A stretch of DNA of 64,000 bases from Fallopia convolvulus (lineage: Eukaryota; Streptophyta; Magnoliopsida; Caryophyllales; Polygonaceae). The translations under genes and the position numbers were made by a program. Shown piece by piece: positions 44,878 through 55,179 of the stretch; the stretch's first letter is position 1; each line of letters starts with the position of its first letter. The stretch is taken from NCBI GenBank assembly GCA_964016875.1, contig OZ024719.1, positions 28,339,877-28,403,876 on the forward strand, in the 5' to 3' direction. Under the pieces are notes generated by a model. It saw only the letters and a program-made list of their open reading frames with translations. It made no database searches and was not told where the DNA came from.

Positions 44878-45645
44878 CACTAAAACCTCCCTAAATTAAT
44901 ACTTGATAAATTAATGAACTCTCTAAGATAATATTTTTCTTCGATCTTGACTTGGGGTAGTGGAAAATTTAACAAATTTCGATAAGATAATATATTTTTA
45001 AAAAACTATTATATAATTATAATATCATAAATTAATAATTATATAAACTGACATGGACATGACTAAGATAATTTATTGAAATATGGTTCTAGTGTTGTTA
45101 AGTATATTTGAGGTTCATCTCTAAGTTTATTTTTTAATTTCATTTAACATTTCTAGCGTTGTGTTCTCGAATTGCACCAAAAAATTTATGAAGAGTTCTA
45201 GACGCAATTAGTGCTTCCTTTTGAGTAATTGACTCCAATGATATTGTATTGTCTTCAACTTCATCATCAACTTTATTTTCAAGCTAGTAGTCACAATTTC
45301 TTTTAAGCTTGAAACCCTTGAACATGTATCAATATTACTTAGGCAATAAATAGGCTATATATTGACATCCATTTTTTTTTCTGATATCGAAGCTCATTAA
45401 TCATGACCTTAAGTTCATGATATTATTTTCACAAGTGGGTTCACAAGATCTTACCTAGATCAGATCATCCTAACTCATAGCCATCTAAAATCCCATAGTA
45501 AAATCTTCTATGATAGTGTATCTTAAAAGATCTTATTAATAAAACTCTTTAAATTAGTAAATATTAATTCATTAGTTAATTAATATCTCTATAAAATAAT
45601 AAAATATTATAGTTTCAATCCTATTAATTTATAGAGGTTTTACTG
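44878..45645. mobile_element. Pogo/Emigrant-like DNA element with transposase remnant
   Basis: The ends are inverted repeats: CACTAAAACCTCCCTAAATT on the left and the reverse complement of CAGTAAAACCTCTATAAATT on the right. TA flanks both ends (44876-44877, 45646-45647). These termini resemble Emigrant/Lemi1 elements as I remember them. On the minus strand near 45275-45165 there is a frame with VDDEVEDNTISLESITQ and ALIASRTLHKFF, like the acidic C-terminus of pogo/Tigger transposases. The rest of the transposase is gone. Confidence 0.72.
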
Positions 45646-45728
45646 TATTGTGTTATTCATAGCGGTGCATAGTTACATTATTAGAATAGTAGCATCTAAA
45701 GCTGTATATATATCTTAATCCTATATAT

Positions 45729-46154
45729 GTGCATATCCTTAGTACATGTAAGCTATCTTCAATATATCAAGATATTTATGAATCAATTCCTTGGAGGAAA
45801 AGGGGATTTAGCAAAATAGGAATCTTGGAAAACCTTGAGTATATATTTGGTGGCTTATTTGAGGGAACTATCCAACAAAGGCAAACCATCCCTTCTAAAG
45901 CCAACGAACATAACTACTACTCATAGAGAAAAATAGCCAAACAAACACATATGACACCTCAGGCTGATCTTGTGAAGATAGGAAGAGAAGGTTTCGAACT
46001 TCTTGAAAATATGATTACAAAGGAGAAACGACAGACTCATACTCCAAGGAAACCTGTCTCCATCAGTAGCGAGGAGGTGGCCAAGAAGTTCAAGGGAGTG
46101 TATCAGTTCATTGATAAGAGAGGTGAAAGGTGGGTTATGTGTAATGGATTTTAA
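45729..46154 (+). pseudogene. Short unrecognised ORF with one TAG
   Basis: One frame runs from 45729 to 46154 with a single TAG at 45924-45926. The ATG at 45951 gives 67 residues starting MTPQADLVKIGREGFELLEN and ending in SSEEVAKKFKGV and a basic/aromatic tail. I do not recognise the family. TATATATA at about 45707-45714 could be a TATA box, but it is 240 bp upstream. It may be a small host gene or a leftover exon. Its C-terminal pattern resembles that of the ORF at 62259-62579. Confidence 0.35.
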
Positions 46155-47652
46155 TCGATTTACGACCTTAGTTCTATGGTGTTTCCTATGTTTTCTTAGT
46201 AGTGTACAATAATAGATAACATGTGATGTAGAAGCATAAGAATATATACTGTAAGGTTTGATCAAGATTTAGCTTTTCTAAATTTCAGGGTGTTTTCTAA
46301 ATTTAGGCTTGATCAACTAGGGAATACTTTGGCTTTATTGATCGACTTGTGGGATATGCGGTTCAACTTGTAATATGTTTGTGATACAAGCTTGTAGTGT
46401 ATTGTAGTTGTACCACTACCTTTGTAATCAAATAATATATATCTTGTTGTGAATGATGTCCTTGCTACATTTTCACATTGACATTAGTTTGACACACGTA
46501 AATAGTCAGTCGATCAGAAAATTTTTCTGAGGTTCTGAATTATACTATTGTGGAAATAACATCTCACTTTTGGAGTTGATGTTGGAAGAAAATTGACATC
46601 AAGGAAACAATGTTATTTTAAATAATTTTCTTCTAAATATGTTGCTTGGGGACAAGTTTGGGTTTGTCCTATATAATGTAAAGTTTTTTTAATAAATCAA
46701 GTAAAACATTTCTCAACTTTTACCAAAAAAAACGTTTCTGGTACGTGTGGGGAGTTCTTGGGTTCGATATTTTAGGGTTATGAGCGAGATCTCTCCGACT
46801 CTGGTTGCCATGTCGTCGGAGATTCAGGAGGTAGCAATGGGGATGAAAGTTGATGAGATTGTGGATGTTCAAAGCACTAATTGTTAACTTGATAGCAACA
46901 CAAATGGATCGGGTCACTATTGGCCCGATCTACTACCATAAATAAGGCTTCATTTAAACTTAACTTTGCAATCTACACGCACACATAATTTCCTGGTACA
47001 GGTAAAACTATAAACTAAACTTGGCATGTCGTTTTATGTAATTTGAATGGAGGGTGGAGACGGAAAAATAAATATAATAATACTAGATAAAGAAGAGAAA
47101 ATGGGGTTGAGATGGTATTGAAACCATCCGAGCTGGAGGGGGAGAGAGTAGTCTTCTGAGGAATTGAAGGACTAGAAGTCATTGGCCGTAATGGCGGAAT
47201 GTCACCAGCAGTAACTGCCAAAGCCTATCGGGCCATTACGATCAAGCTCATCTTCTTTCTAGCGTCTATCGGCAATGGCGGAATTTCAACCTAAAAATCA
47301 AAACCCAATCTATTTGGAAAAATATAATATTACCATAGATATATGTTTTACACATTCTAATACACAAATTGAACCAAATTAAAGAACTTATTAAACAAAT
47401 TTCTACAATAAAAAACATCAACCCTAAACCTCTATTGCTCTTGAATGGTCGATTTTGCAAAGGATTAGAAGCATCAGAAGTCTGTACGTGAGTGATGGAG
47501 AGAGACGAAGGAGAGTGAGGGAGATTTCTGTAATAGAGTGACGGAGAGAGACGAAGGTGAGTGTGTGTGATTTGTGTAATTTTAGGGTATTTTTATTAAT
47601 TATATATGTCTCGGTGAAACGTTATTATTAAAACCTTAGGGGTATATTGCAA
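46155..47652. other. AT-rich intergenic region without a clear gene
   Basis: A short frame (plus, about 46781-46887, MSEISPTLVAMSSEIQEVAM) and a minus-strand frame (47015-47221, MAVTAGDIPPLRPMTSSPSI) are present, neither with a recognisable domain. A near-repeat of GAGTGACGGAGAGAGACGAAGG-like sequence occurs at about 47489-47560. Confidence 0.45.
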
Positions 47653-48299
47653 CGCAAGGGCCTATATACGTTTGAGAGCAAGCTAAAGTATACAAGAAAA
47701 TAACGAGCTAATAAACATTAACAAGATTTAGGGTCCATTCGGTAATTAAGTACTTATATGAAATGTGCTGAAGGTAATTGATGATGATATTACCTCTTGA
47801 AATTAATAGCTGAAATTAGATACTTATTCTTACGATAATTCATAAGGTATTCGGTAAATGGTAACTAATTTGAGTTGAATTTTAATGTAAAATGAGATAT
47901 TTGCATAAGGTCCCTACACATTAATTATTTGTTGGCTCAAATTTCAACTACCTTAAGCTACTATATACAAATACATTTAAACTACCAATGTCGAATACTC
48001 ATAAGCATACATATCAAAAATCTGTAAACTACCAGAAGTTCATTTCAACCCCAAAATATATCTAATATTAGCTTGTTTTGATGTAGTTAGTTCATTCAAT
48101 TCTAATAATTTCAGGTGGTTTAGCTAGGTATTCGTGATTTGATGTTTACTTATCTCCTTGTTATAAATTATGATTTGATGATCGATCATTCTCTCATTCT
48201 ACCAAAAAAATAATCATATAAATGTTAGCGTTCATAAAAGAGGAGCTAGACAATATGAAATTGCGTACCCGACAAAAGTGACGTATATAGGCCCTTGCG
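47653..48299. repeat. Perfect 19-bp terminal inverted repeat enclosing 609 bp
   Basis: CGCAAGGGCCTATATACGT at 47653-47671 is matched by its exact reverse complement at 48281-48299. The interior is AT-rich without coding potential and includes GGGTCCATTCGGTAAT near 47740. No obvious target duplication flanks it. Confidence 0.6.
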
Positions 48300-50026
48300 G
48301 CTTTTCGTGCATTTAACATCATTTCAAGGCATAAATTAGGGTTTAAGTATTTTTCGCAATTTTTAGATTTTATATCTTTTATACTTTCTATCTTTTATTT
48401 TTATATCTTTAATAGCTTTTTCTATACATAGGATCATATGTAGCCCTAAGAACTTATCTTATCATTATTATTAATAATACAGAGTTTTTCTCTTTTAATC
48501 TCATGGATTTTCAATTTCTAGGGTTTCGTACTTGCGATTCTTTATTTTTCAAGACTCGTGCTTATGTGTCTTTTCGTATTTCTTATTTTTCAAGACTCAT
48601 ATTTACTTGTCTTTTCGTACTACCTATTGCGTCAATGTCGTATTCTTATATTACTACTTGATTTTGGTCTTGATAAATTAGAAGGATAAGAAGAAATAGA
48701 TTCCAACAACACTGGTGGGTGGTAAACGGTCTTAGTAAACTGAAGATTCTCAGAGAAACAACCGAAATGCACACACATAATTATTCCACCAACCAAAATT
48801 GCATGAAGGTTATTAATGGTATAATATTATTTATCCCATCAATCTATCAGAAATTCACTATGAAGCTTTTTAAGTTGAACGTTAGAGAACATGAAAGGGT
48901 AGAAGAAGAAAATCTCTATTCTATTCCCATTGTATGTGTTATGTCTTGCGTACATTATTATTATGCTTTTTATATTATATTCACTTAAGCATCTAGCAAA
49001 AAAGACAAGTAAAGAATATCATTACATATGAACATGTTCATCTTCCACGCAGACTGGGAAGCTTTACCTGATATTCCTAGCTTTGAACGTATTTTTGAAA
49101 TGTTTGGTTGAACTACCTAACTTTTTAAAAAATCTAGGGAATTGAAATCCTACGAAGTTAAGTTTAACATTAAACTATTTTATACATAAACAGAACGGAA
49201 CATAATTATGTGACCTAAAAGGTCACTAATATATCCACACCTATATTTTGTAGTATTAAATCGCTTAAAAATAAAAAGTAAGTAATAAAAGAGTTGGACT
49301 CACAAGTGTGAATCATGTACGACATAAAAATTATATGTAATATGAGTCTCACTACTTCCCGTTAGATGCACTCCATTTACAATTCTTTTCAAAAGCGCAT
49401 CATAAAATGTTAAAAATATTTATTATTAAGAATGCACTTTTGATGTTTTTCGATCTACTTTTGATGCTTTATGATACATTGTAATAGTCACATTTAGAAA
49501 TACACTTCGAAATTTTACGATGCACTTTTGCTAACCGCATATTTGCACAAAACATTTGTTCTACACAAGATTTAAACTCCATTATTTAAGCCATTAGAGT
49601 GAATACTAAAGCGAGTAAATTTTAATGCCATTGATTATAGATTTTTTATTAATATATAATCAAAATTTGAGTTCATACAGTATGTGATACATATTTCGTA
49701 AAGAATTAAATTAATTAAAATTTAATTTATTTATATTAAAAGAAAGCATATAATGTTTAATTTATCTTTCTTCCTTAACTATTTTTTTATGTTCTCCTTT
49801 AATTTTCTTATGCGATCCCATTTAAAAGATTTAAACTTAAATTAGATGACCTAAAAAAATTGATCTTGTGATCTATTATCTTTAACAAAATTATTTTGTT
49901 ATATAAGGTAAACACAATTAACAAAAAAAAAATTATAAAAAATATATCCCTTGGTATTGAAAATAAAAATGTACAACAGACCAAAGAAAATAACAAGAAC
50001 TATAAAAAAAAGGAGTGATTTAGTGA
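48300..50026. other. AT-rich region with a short tandem duplication
   Basis: A unit of about 43 bp containing TATTTTTCAAGACTC and GTCTTTTCGTA is present twice at about 48542-48625. Short open frames (for example 48719-48988) show no domain and sit in low-complexity AT-rich DNA. Long A/T runs are common at 49640-49960. Confidence 0.45.
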
Positions 50027-50260
50027 TCAGAAAAGTGGTTATTAAATACCCGAATATGGTCGCTAAATGTTTCCTCACTTATGACTTTAGAGACCATGTG
50101 TTCGCTAAATTCAGCGAACACATGGTTGTAAATTCTTAACCCAGATTTAGCGACTACGTGGTCTCTAAATTTGGATCCAAAATTGGCAATCATGTGGTCG
50201 CCTATTGACAAATATATGGTTGCCACATGTGGGTACTTTCCTTGGAAGTTAAACTTGATT
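50027..50260. repeat. Degenerate GACCATGTGGTCGCTAAAT-type palindromic repeats
   Basis: Several diverged copies of a motif like (G)CGACCA(T/C)GTGGTCGCTAAAT lie here in both orientations. Two of them form a perfect hairpin, ACCATGTGTTCGCT at 50093-50106 and its complement at 50113-50126, with a 6-nt loop. This looks like the subterminal region of a CACTA or Mutator-like element, but no terminus is visible. Confidence 0.5.
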
Positions 50261-50339
50261 AGCGACAACATAATATTTATAAAACAATTCTACAAAATAA
50301 ATTTGGGTCCTTTCCTTGGAAGTTAAACTTGATTTGTCT

Positions 50340-50735
50340 AGATTGTCATTCTTATGTACATTATTTTTATTCCTAGGTGTCTGGAGACCACCTTAAAAAA
50401 TTGATTTTTTAGGCAAGTGCTTTAATAGAGGCTTAGTTAGGAAAAGAAGGATAATGGAAAAGAAAATGGGAACGAGTTGAGCATGCGCGCTGGCCATGTA
50501 CCATGTTTGGAAGGATGTCTGGTTGCCTTAACTGAAGAATGAGTGTGGATTGTATTATGGAGAAATTGTTATTGGTTGTTGTGATATAGGTTGCATGAGC
50601 ATTTTATTGATTAACCTCGTGCTTATGTATTATTGTGGAAATTGAGAGTAGGTTTGAAAATTGATATGTTAGTCTATATAACTATAAGACGTATTTTGGT
50701 ATGTATTTTAATTTTGTATATATATGAATGATTGG
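50340..50735 (+). repeat. Diverged Tekay-type LTR remnant, left part
   Basis: TTAGGCAAGTGCTTTAATAG with the following AAGAAGGATAATG resembles the Tekay LTR near 31188-31240 (GGCAAGTGCTCTGGTGGAGG). Similarity is low overall. It stops at the ATTGG duplication of the solo LTR. Confidence 0.45.
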
Positions 50736-52231
50736 TGTTGAGTAGGTTATTCTTGACAACAAATAAATTTATAAGTCAAGACCCCGCTGAGTATAGCAGA
50801 GTCAGGATCGTTCCACAAGAAGCAAGGTTGTTTGTCTATCGACTACTAAAAATAAAACAAAAGCAAACAAAAACACACAAAAGCATCCTCGTTAACGAAG
50901 TTGTCAGCCTCGTTAACGACCCACCGTGAATAAAAAAAAAAAAAACTAACGACCTAGACAAGTTCGGTACCGAGCCAACACAATCAGCAACGAATATAGT
51001 TATAAGAGATTTGAAATAAAAATAAAAATCTAGGACAAGGGTTACCACAACATAGTCATGCACACAAGCTCGTAAGAAGATAGAATATCATGCCTTTAAA
51101 TAGATAGATGCATCAACTTTCATTGACTCAGCAAGTAAATTAATCTACTTTCATAAACTAACTCACTCAATTGCTTGCTTTAGATCTAAAGCTTGAAACT
51201 TTCGTATTCAAACAATATCAACCTTCAAGTTTATATCTTTCTCTTTCAATCAAGTCAACAACTCAAATTACCTCAACTTTCATCTCGGTATAAGCACAAC
51301 AAACAATCTCAATAATGGATAAAAGGCATTCAACACATAATCTCACTCACCAAACATGCATAACTATGCCGGGTTTCAACCCCGACCCTAGATAAAAGGA
51401 CTACTCACTAATCATAACTATGAAACAAATAACTTCAATCAAAGAAAACATTGAAAACAAAACACTACTCAAATTAATAAGAAATATCGTATTAAAGAGA
51501 TTCAGAAGAAACCGAAAACACCAAAATAACGAATCAAAACCTCGACTAACGACCTCGGTAACTCTCGTCCACCGAGCTCTTCGATCTCAACTTCCGACTC
51601 GTCTCTCTCTTCTCTCGGCTCTTCTTCTTCTCTCCTCTATCTACTACGATCCAATCTCTCCCTTTCTATGCTAGAATAGAAGGGTATTTATACTAAAAAG
51701 GCTAGAAACTAAAAACGGCTAAAAGATATAAACTTTCCTAAAAAGATATAATCTATTCTAAAAGATAGAAATAAAATCTAGAAAGATAACAAGACCTAAA
51801 ATACATAATATAATAACCCTAAAATCATAAAAAGATACTCTACCGACACGGAAATAAATTCCCGCACAGGATCGGTGAGTCAGAAAGTCGCCTTCTCGAT
51901 TATTCTATCTCGTGGCCTCTTTAACGAACCCTTCATGGTCGTTAATGAGCTTGGGTTTGGCTTTCTTCAACACTTCTCTTCCTAAAACTCGAACTTTAGC
52001 TTCTTCACTTGTATTCTTCCCTCCTTTATCATAGCTCTTCAATTCCAGCTTCAAACAACAACTTTTCCTTGCTAAAACCTACAAAAAGACACAAAATAGA
52101 GTAGCTTCCATACTTCTCACAAAATATGTAAAACTATCCAAAAACACACAAAACTAACTCTAAATTTATCAAAACTAATCCTAAAAACCTAAGAAAACCT
52201 ATCAAAAACTATACTAAAAACACGAACATCA
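50736..52231 (-). repeat. Solo LTR, Ty3/gypsy Athila/Tat type (1496 bp)
   Basis: It is flanked by the 5-bp duplication ATTGG (50731-50735, 52232-52236). On the minus strand it starts TGATGTTCGTG and ends CCTACTCAACA. A minus-strand TATA box (TATAAATA, complement near 51687-51694) supports this orientation. No primer site, polypurine tract or coding region is attached, so the internal part was lost by LTR-LTR recombination. The open frame 51420-51674 inside it is not a gene. Confidence 0.85.
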
Positions 52232-52236
52232 ATTGG

Positions 52237-52738
52237 TTGCATTATTTTAATAATCTATGTTTTGTTCTATATGTTTGATTTGCCTTTTTGGCCCACACTA
52301 GGATATTTTGGCGTTAGTTAATGTGTTCGATCTTGTTCTTTTTAGGTAAAGATCCTTGTATGGGTGATGTGTTGGAAGATTATTTAATTTTCTAGATGGC
52401 GATGCTCGCTCTCGGCGTAACGTGTCATAGGGGAAAGATGTTTTGCTTTAAGTTCTTTTGTTGTTAAGCTAGTTGGTTTTGGTGCAAGATAGGCTATAAA
52501 AATCAACTTGGTAGTATAGTTGAAGTTTAGTATGAGATTTTAGTTTGTTTAATAGTTGCATGCGTAATATTTTTCTAAAATTTAATCAGTAAGAAAATTG
52601 AATGTTTTTCTTGTTTTTTCTCATTGCGGCTTTGTTGTAGGGTTCAATATTCATGAATTTGCTGCCAGACATGTTCTAGTGGACCCATATGTGGTCCACA
52701 ACCAAATAACAACCCAGATTATATGATTGTGTGTTACA
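52237..52738 (+). repeat. Diverged Tekay-type LTR remnant, right part
   Basis: GTGTTGGAAGATTATTTAAT and GGCGTAACGTGTCATAGG near 52368-52432 correspond to GTGTTGGAGCCTAGG and GACGCGTGTCACTAGG of the Tekay LTR (near 31735-31792). It is the likely continuation of 50340-50735 across the solo LTR. Beyond about 52500 I see no similarity. Confidence 0.45.
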
Positions 52739-52743
52739 CTTTA

Positions 52744-53892
52744 TGATGCAGTGAAGCCTGCCATGTCTCAAACCGACGTCGATGAGTTGATTCGAGTGCC
52801 TTCTGACGGACCAATCACAAGAAGTCGAGCTAAGAAGATTGCTCAAGGCACAACAGTGATCTTGGTTCGATTGTCAGCGGTTATTGAAGATCCTAGCAAG
52901 GCGAAGTGGGTCTCGTGCATTCGACATTAGTTGAGCCCAGATTCCATGGATTAATTATATGGGGGCCGAAATTCACTATTTCTTTATTTTAGAAACATGT
53001 ATTAATTCGTCTCACTTTAGGGCTGAATTTAGTAAGTGACCGGGTGAGATGAATTGGTATATGGGTCAAAGTCAACCCTTTGACTTGACCATTCTAAATT
53101 TAAGAAAATATCTTATTTATTTTATTATGAACAATTTCTATTTATTTTAATAATGTAGAGAAATTAGCCAATAGGCTTATGTTAGTTGGTTGATCTTCTC
53201 TCTCCTGGTTGTTAGAGATATTTTTAGTTTGTTAGAGATATTTTAAGTTTGTTAGGATTATTTCCTTAAATAAATAATTCAGCCATGATTTATTTATTTA
53301 AGGGAATCTAGTTAGATTTATTTAGATATTATTATATCTTGGGAAGAAAGCAAAGGAGGCTCATTCTCCCCATCTAGGGCCGGCCACCCCCCTTCCTTGC
53401 TCCCCAAGTATTAGCTTTTGTATTCTCTATAAATACTTTTCAGTTTCAATAATAAAAATCAGCTTGAGAGAGATTCAACCCAAATTGGTTTAATCTATCT
53501 CTTGGGCCCAAAAATGTATTTGTGAGAGCTTTGATTTCTACATTGATCGATCATCATCATCACCGACTTCTCTCTCTTTGTTCTTGAGTTTAATTCAGTT
53601 TGTTCATTCAAATTGATCAATTGATTAGTTCTAGTCTTGATTGTTAAAGATCAAACTAGTTCATCAATTGGATTTAGCGTTAGAGCCAATCCAATTGAAC
53701 TACCTTTTGATTCAATCTTAAGTGTTCAAACCAGATTTGACTCCATTCAATTTCGAAATTCTCTTACTTGCGCAACAAGGAATCTGAAGTTGAAAGCTTT
53801 TGTAGGTTGGAATCATAATTGTTGGCAAGATCGGGACTTATGTGGGTCATATACGAGGTTTCTGAGGAGTAATCCGAGGCGATCACGTATCA
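52744..53892 (+). repeat. CRM 5' LTR (1149 bp)
   Basis: It starts TGATGCAGTGAAGCC, contains a copy of the pol 3' end (52754-52930), and ends CACGTATCA. A TATA-like CTATAAATAC lies at about 53427-53436 in a CT-rich context. Confidence 0.9.
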
Positions 53893-53894
53893 AG

Positions 53895-53908
53895 TGGTAT
53901 CATAATCC
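53895..53908 (+). other. CRM primer binding site
   Basis: TGGTATCATAATCC begins 2 bp after the LTR. The first eight bases match initiator-Met tRNA and the rest has drifted. Confidence 0.7.
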
Positions 53909-55179
53909 AGCGTCTCGCCAAGTAATTGCTTCTTTCCTTAATTTGCTTTCTAATTGATTTGATTCAGTTTTTGATCCCAAAAATCCCACCTTTACCTAAA
54001 GTTTGAATTTTTGAGACCAAAGATTGAATTTTTCACCACAACCACTCACACCACCAACCCCACCCATTCTGCCTACCCTAAACCCTAATCGCCTATTCTC
54101 GTAACCCTAAAATTCGCGAGAAACCCTAACCCTAACCCTAATCTAGCGGCAGAAACCCTAACCCTAACCTTAGTGTTCGAAACCCTAATCCCAACCCTCA
54201 ACCGAACCCTAAACCTAATCCTCCCAAACCCTAGAGCCGAAACCTTAACCCTAACCCTAGAATTCAGCCTTGATCTCCCAAACCCTAAATCCCTTAGTTG
54301 TTCCTTGCCCTCCAAGAAATTAACCAATTAGGAGATTTTTATGGGATTTGTGCATGTTTATGGGCTGAATTGGTTGAGTTGTATTGCAATTTAGATTAGC
54401 AATTGTTTTTCCTACAGTTTTATGAGTTTTCATTCATGTTGCATGATTGATTGCGATTCATATTGCTTGATTAATACTTGCTGATTTCTGTCATTGCATC
54501 CCATCAATTCGACCTACCCCTTCTTCTTTTTATTAATTTGGCTTCTAGTTGGTTTCATTGGTAGCAAAAATCACTTAGTTTAAAAAAAAAACAGTTCGTC
54601 TATACCTTTTTTATTTCGTCCTTTGCATTGTTGCATTACTTTGCTTGTTTGTTCATTATAGCACAAGAGTAGTTTGCGCATAAAATCAAAAAAAAAAAAA
54701 AAAAACAGGAAAGAAAAGTGATCTACCCCAGCTAGTTTTAAGCCACTTTCAACCCTAGTGACTGCTTGCTTAAAAAGATAGCTAAGTAGAAATCACTTTG
54801 AAGAAAAAGAGGGACGAAATAAAAGTCACTAAGCCTACCATAGTTTCTGTCCTTGCATGCTGAATTTTGGCTTTATTAACTTGCATAGAGTCAATTGAGA
54901 GATTGCATGTGGTTTAGAGCTCATAGAGGGACTATTTGCATTGCTTGTCTTATTGCATACTTGCCATTTGCTTAAGCTGCATATTTCCTTTAATTATCAT
55001 TAGCATTCCATACGTACACTATATCTACCATTTTACTCCCTCAAATCAGCCCAAAAACTGAATTAAGTTGATTTGATTGCTTTGAGGCAAGTTTTGGCTT
55101 GATCAAGGTGTGGTATTGCTTGTTGTGATTTGCTTTAGAACACACTACTCTCTCTACTTTCTTGCTTGTTTCAGGAACA
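53909..55179 (+). other. CRM untranslated leader with telo-box cluster
   Basis: The 1.27 kb between primer site and gag has no usable ORF. A block at about 54070-54300 is dense in CCCTAA, with exact AAACCCTAA telo-boxes at 54080, 54121, 54153, 54180 and 54280. Poly-A tracts occur near 54579 and 54689. A splice-acceptor-like TTGTTTCAG lies just before the gag ATG, so a leader intron is possible. Confidence 0.7.

Larger units (their letters stand above)
35860..45715. mobile_element. Foldback / large inverted-repeat MITE, split by LINE and MITE insertions
   Basis: The left arm (about 35860-36090) and right arm (about 44747-44877 plus 45648-45715) are imperfect inverted repeats, roughly 70-80% alike by eye. 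Shared landmarks are CACTAAAACACAT, GTAACATGC and AATGAATATCAAT on the left and their reverse complements on the right. The two right-arm pieces are contiguous once the MITE at 44878-45645 is removed. Reading only the remaining DNA, the element is about 500 bp with arms of about 220 bp. The outermost ends are not sharply defined. Confidence 0.65.

Noticed and set aside
52744..52930. Pol-tail fragment before the CRM 5' LTR as evidence of a tandem CRM array
   Set aside because: CTTTA target duplications at 52739 and 61502 show that this stretch is part of the LTR itself; the pol frame overlaps the 3' LTR.
54070..54300. Interstitial telomere
   Set aside because: Units are CCCTAA with irregular spacers rather than arrays of CCCTAAA, and the block lies inside a CRM leader.
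54085..54327. Minus-strand open frame rich in Arg/Val/Gly within the CRM leader
   Set aside because: It only translates the CCCTAA-rich repeat. Periodic repeats keep a frame open without coding meaning.
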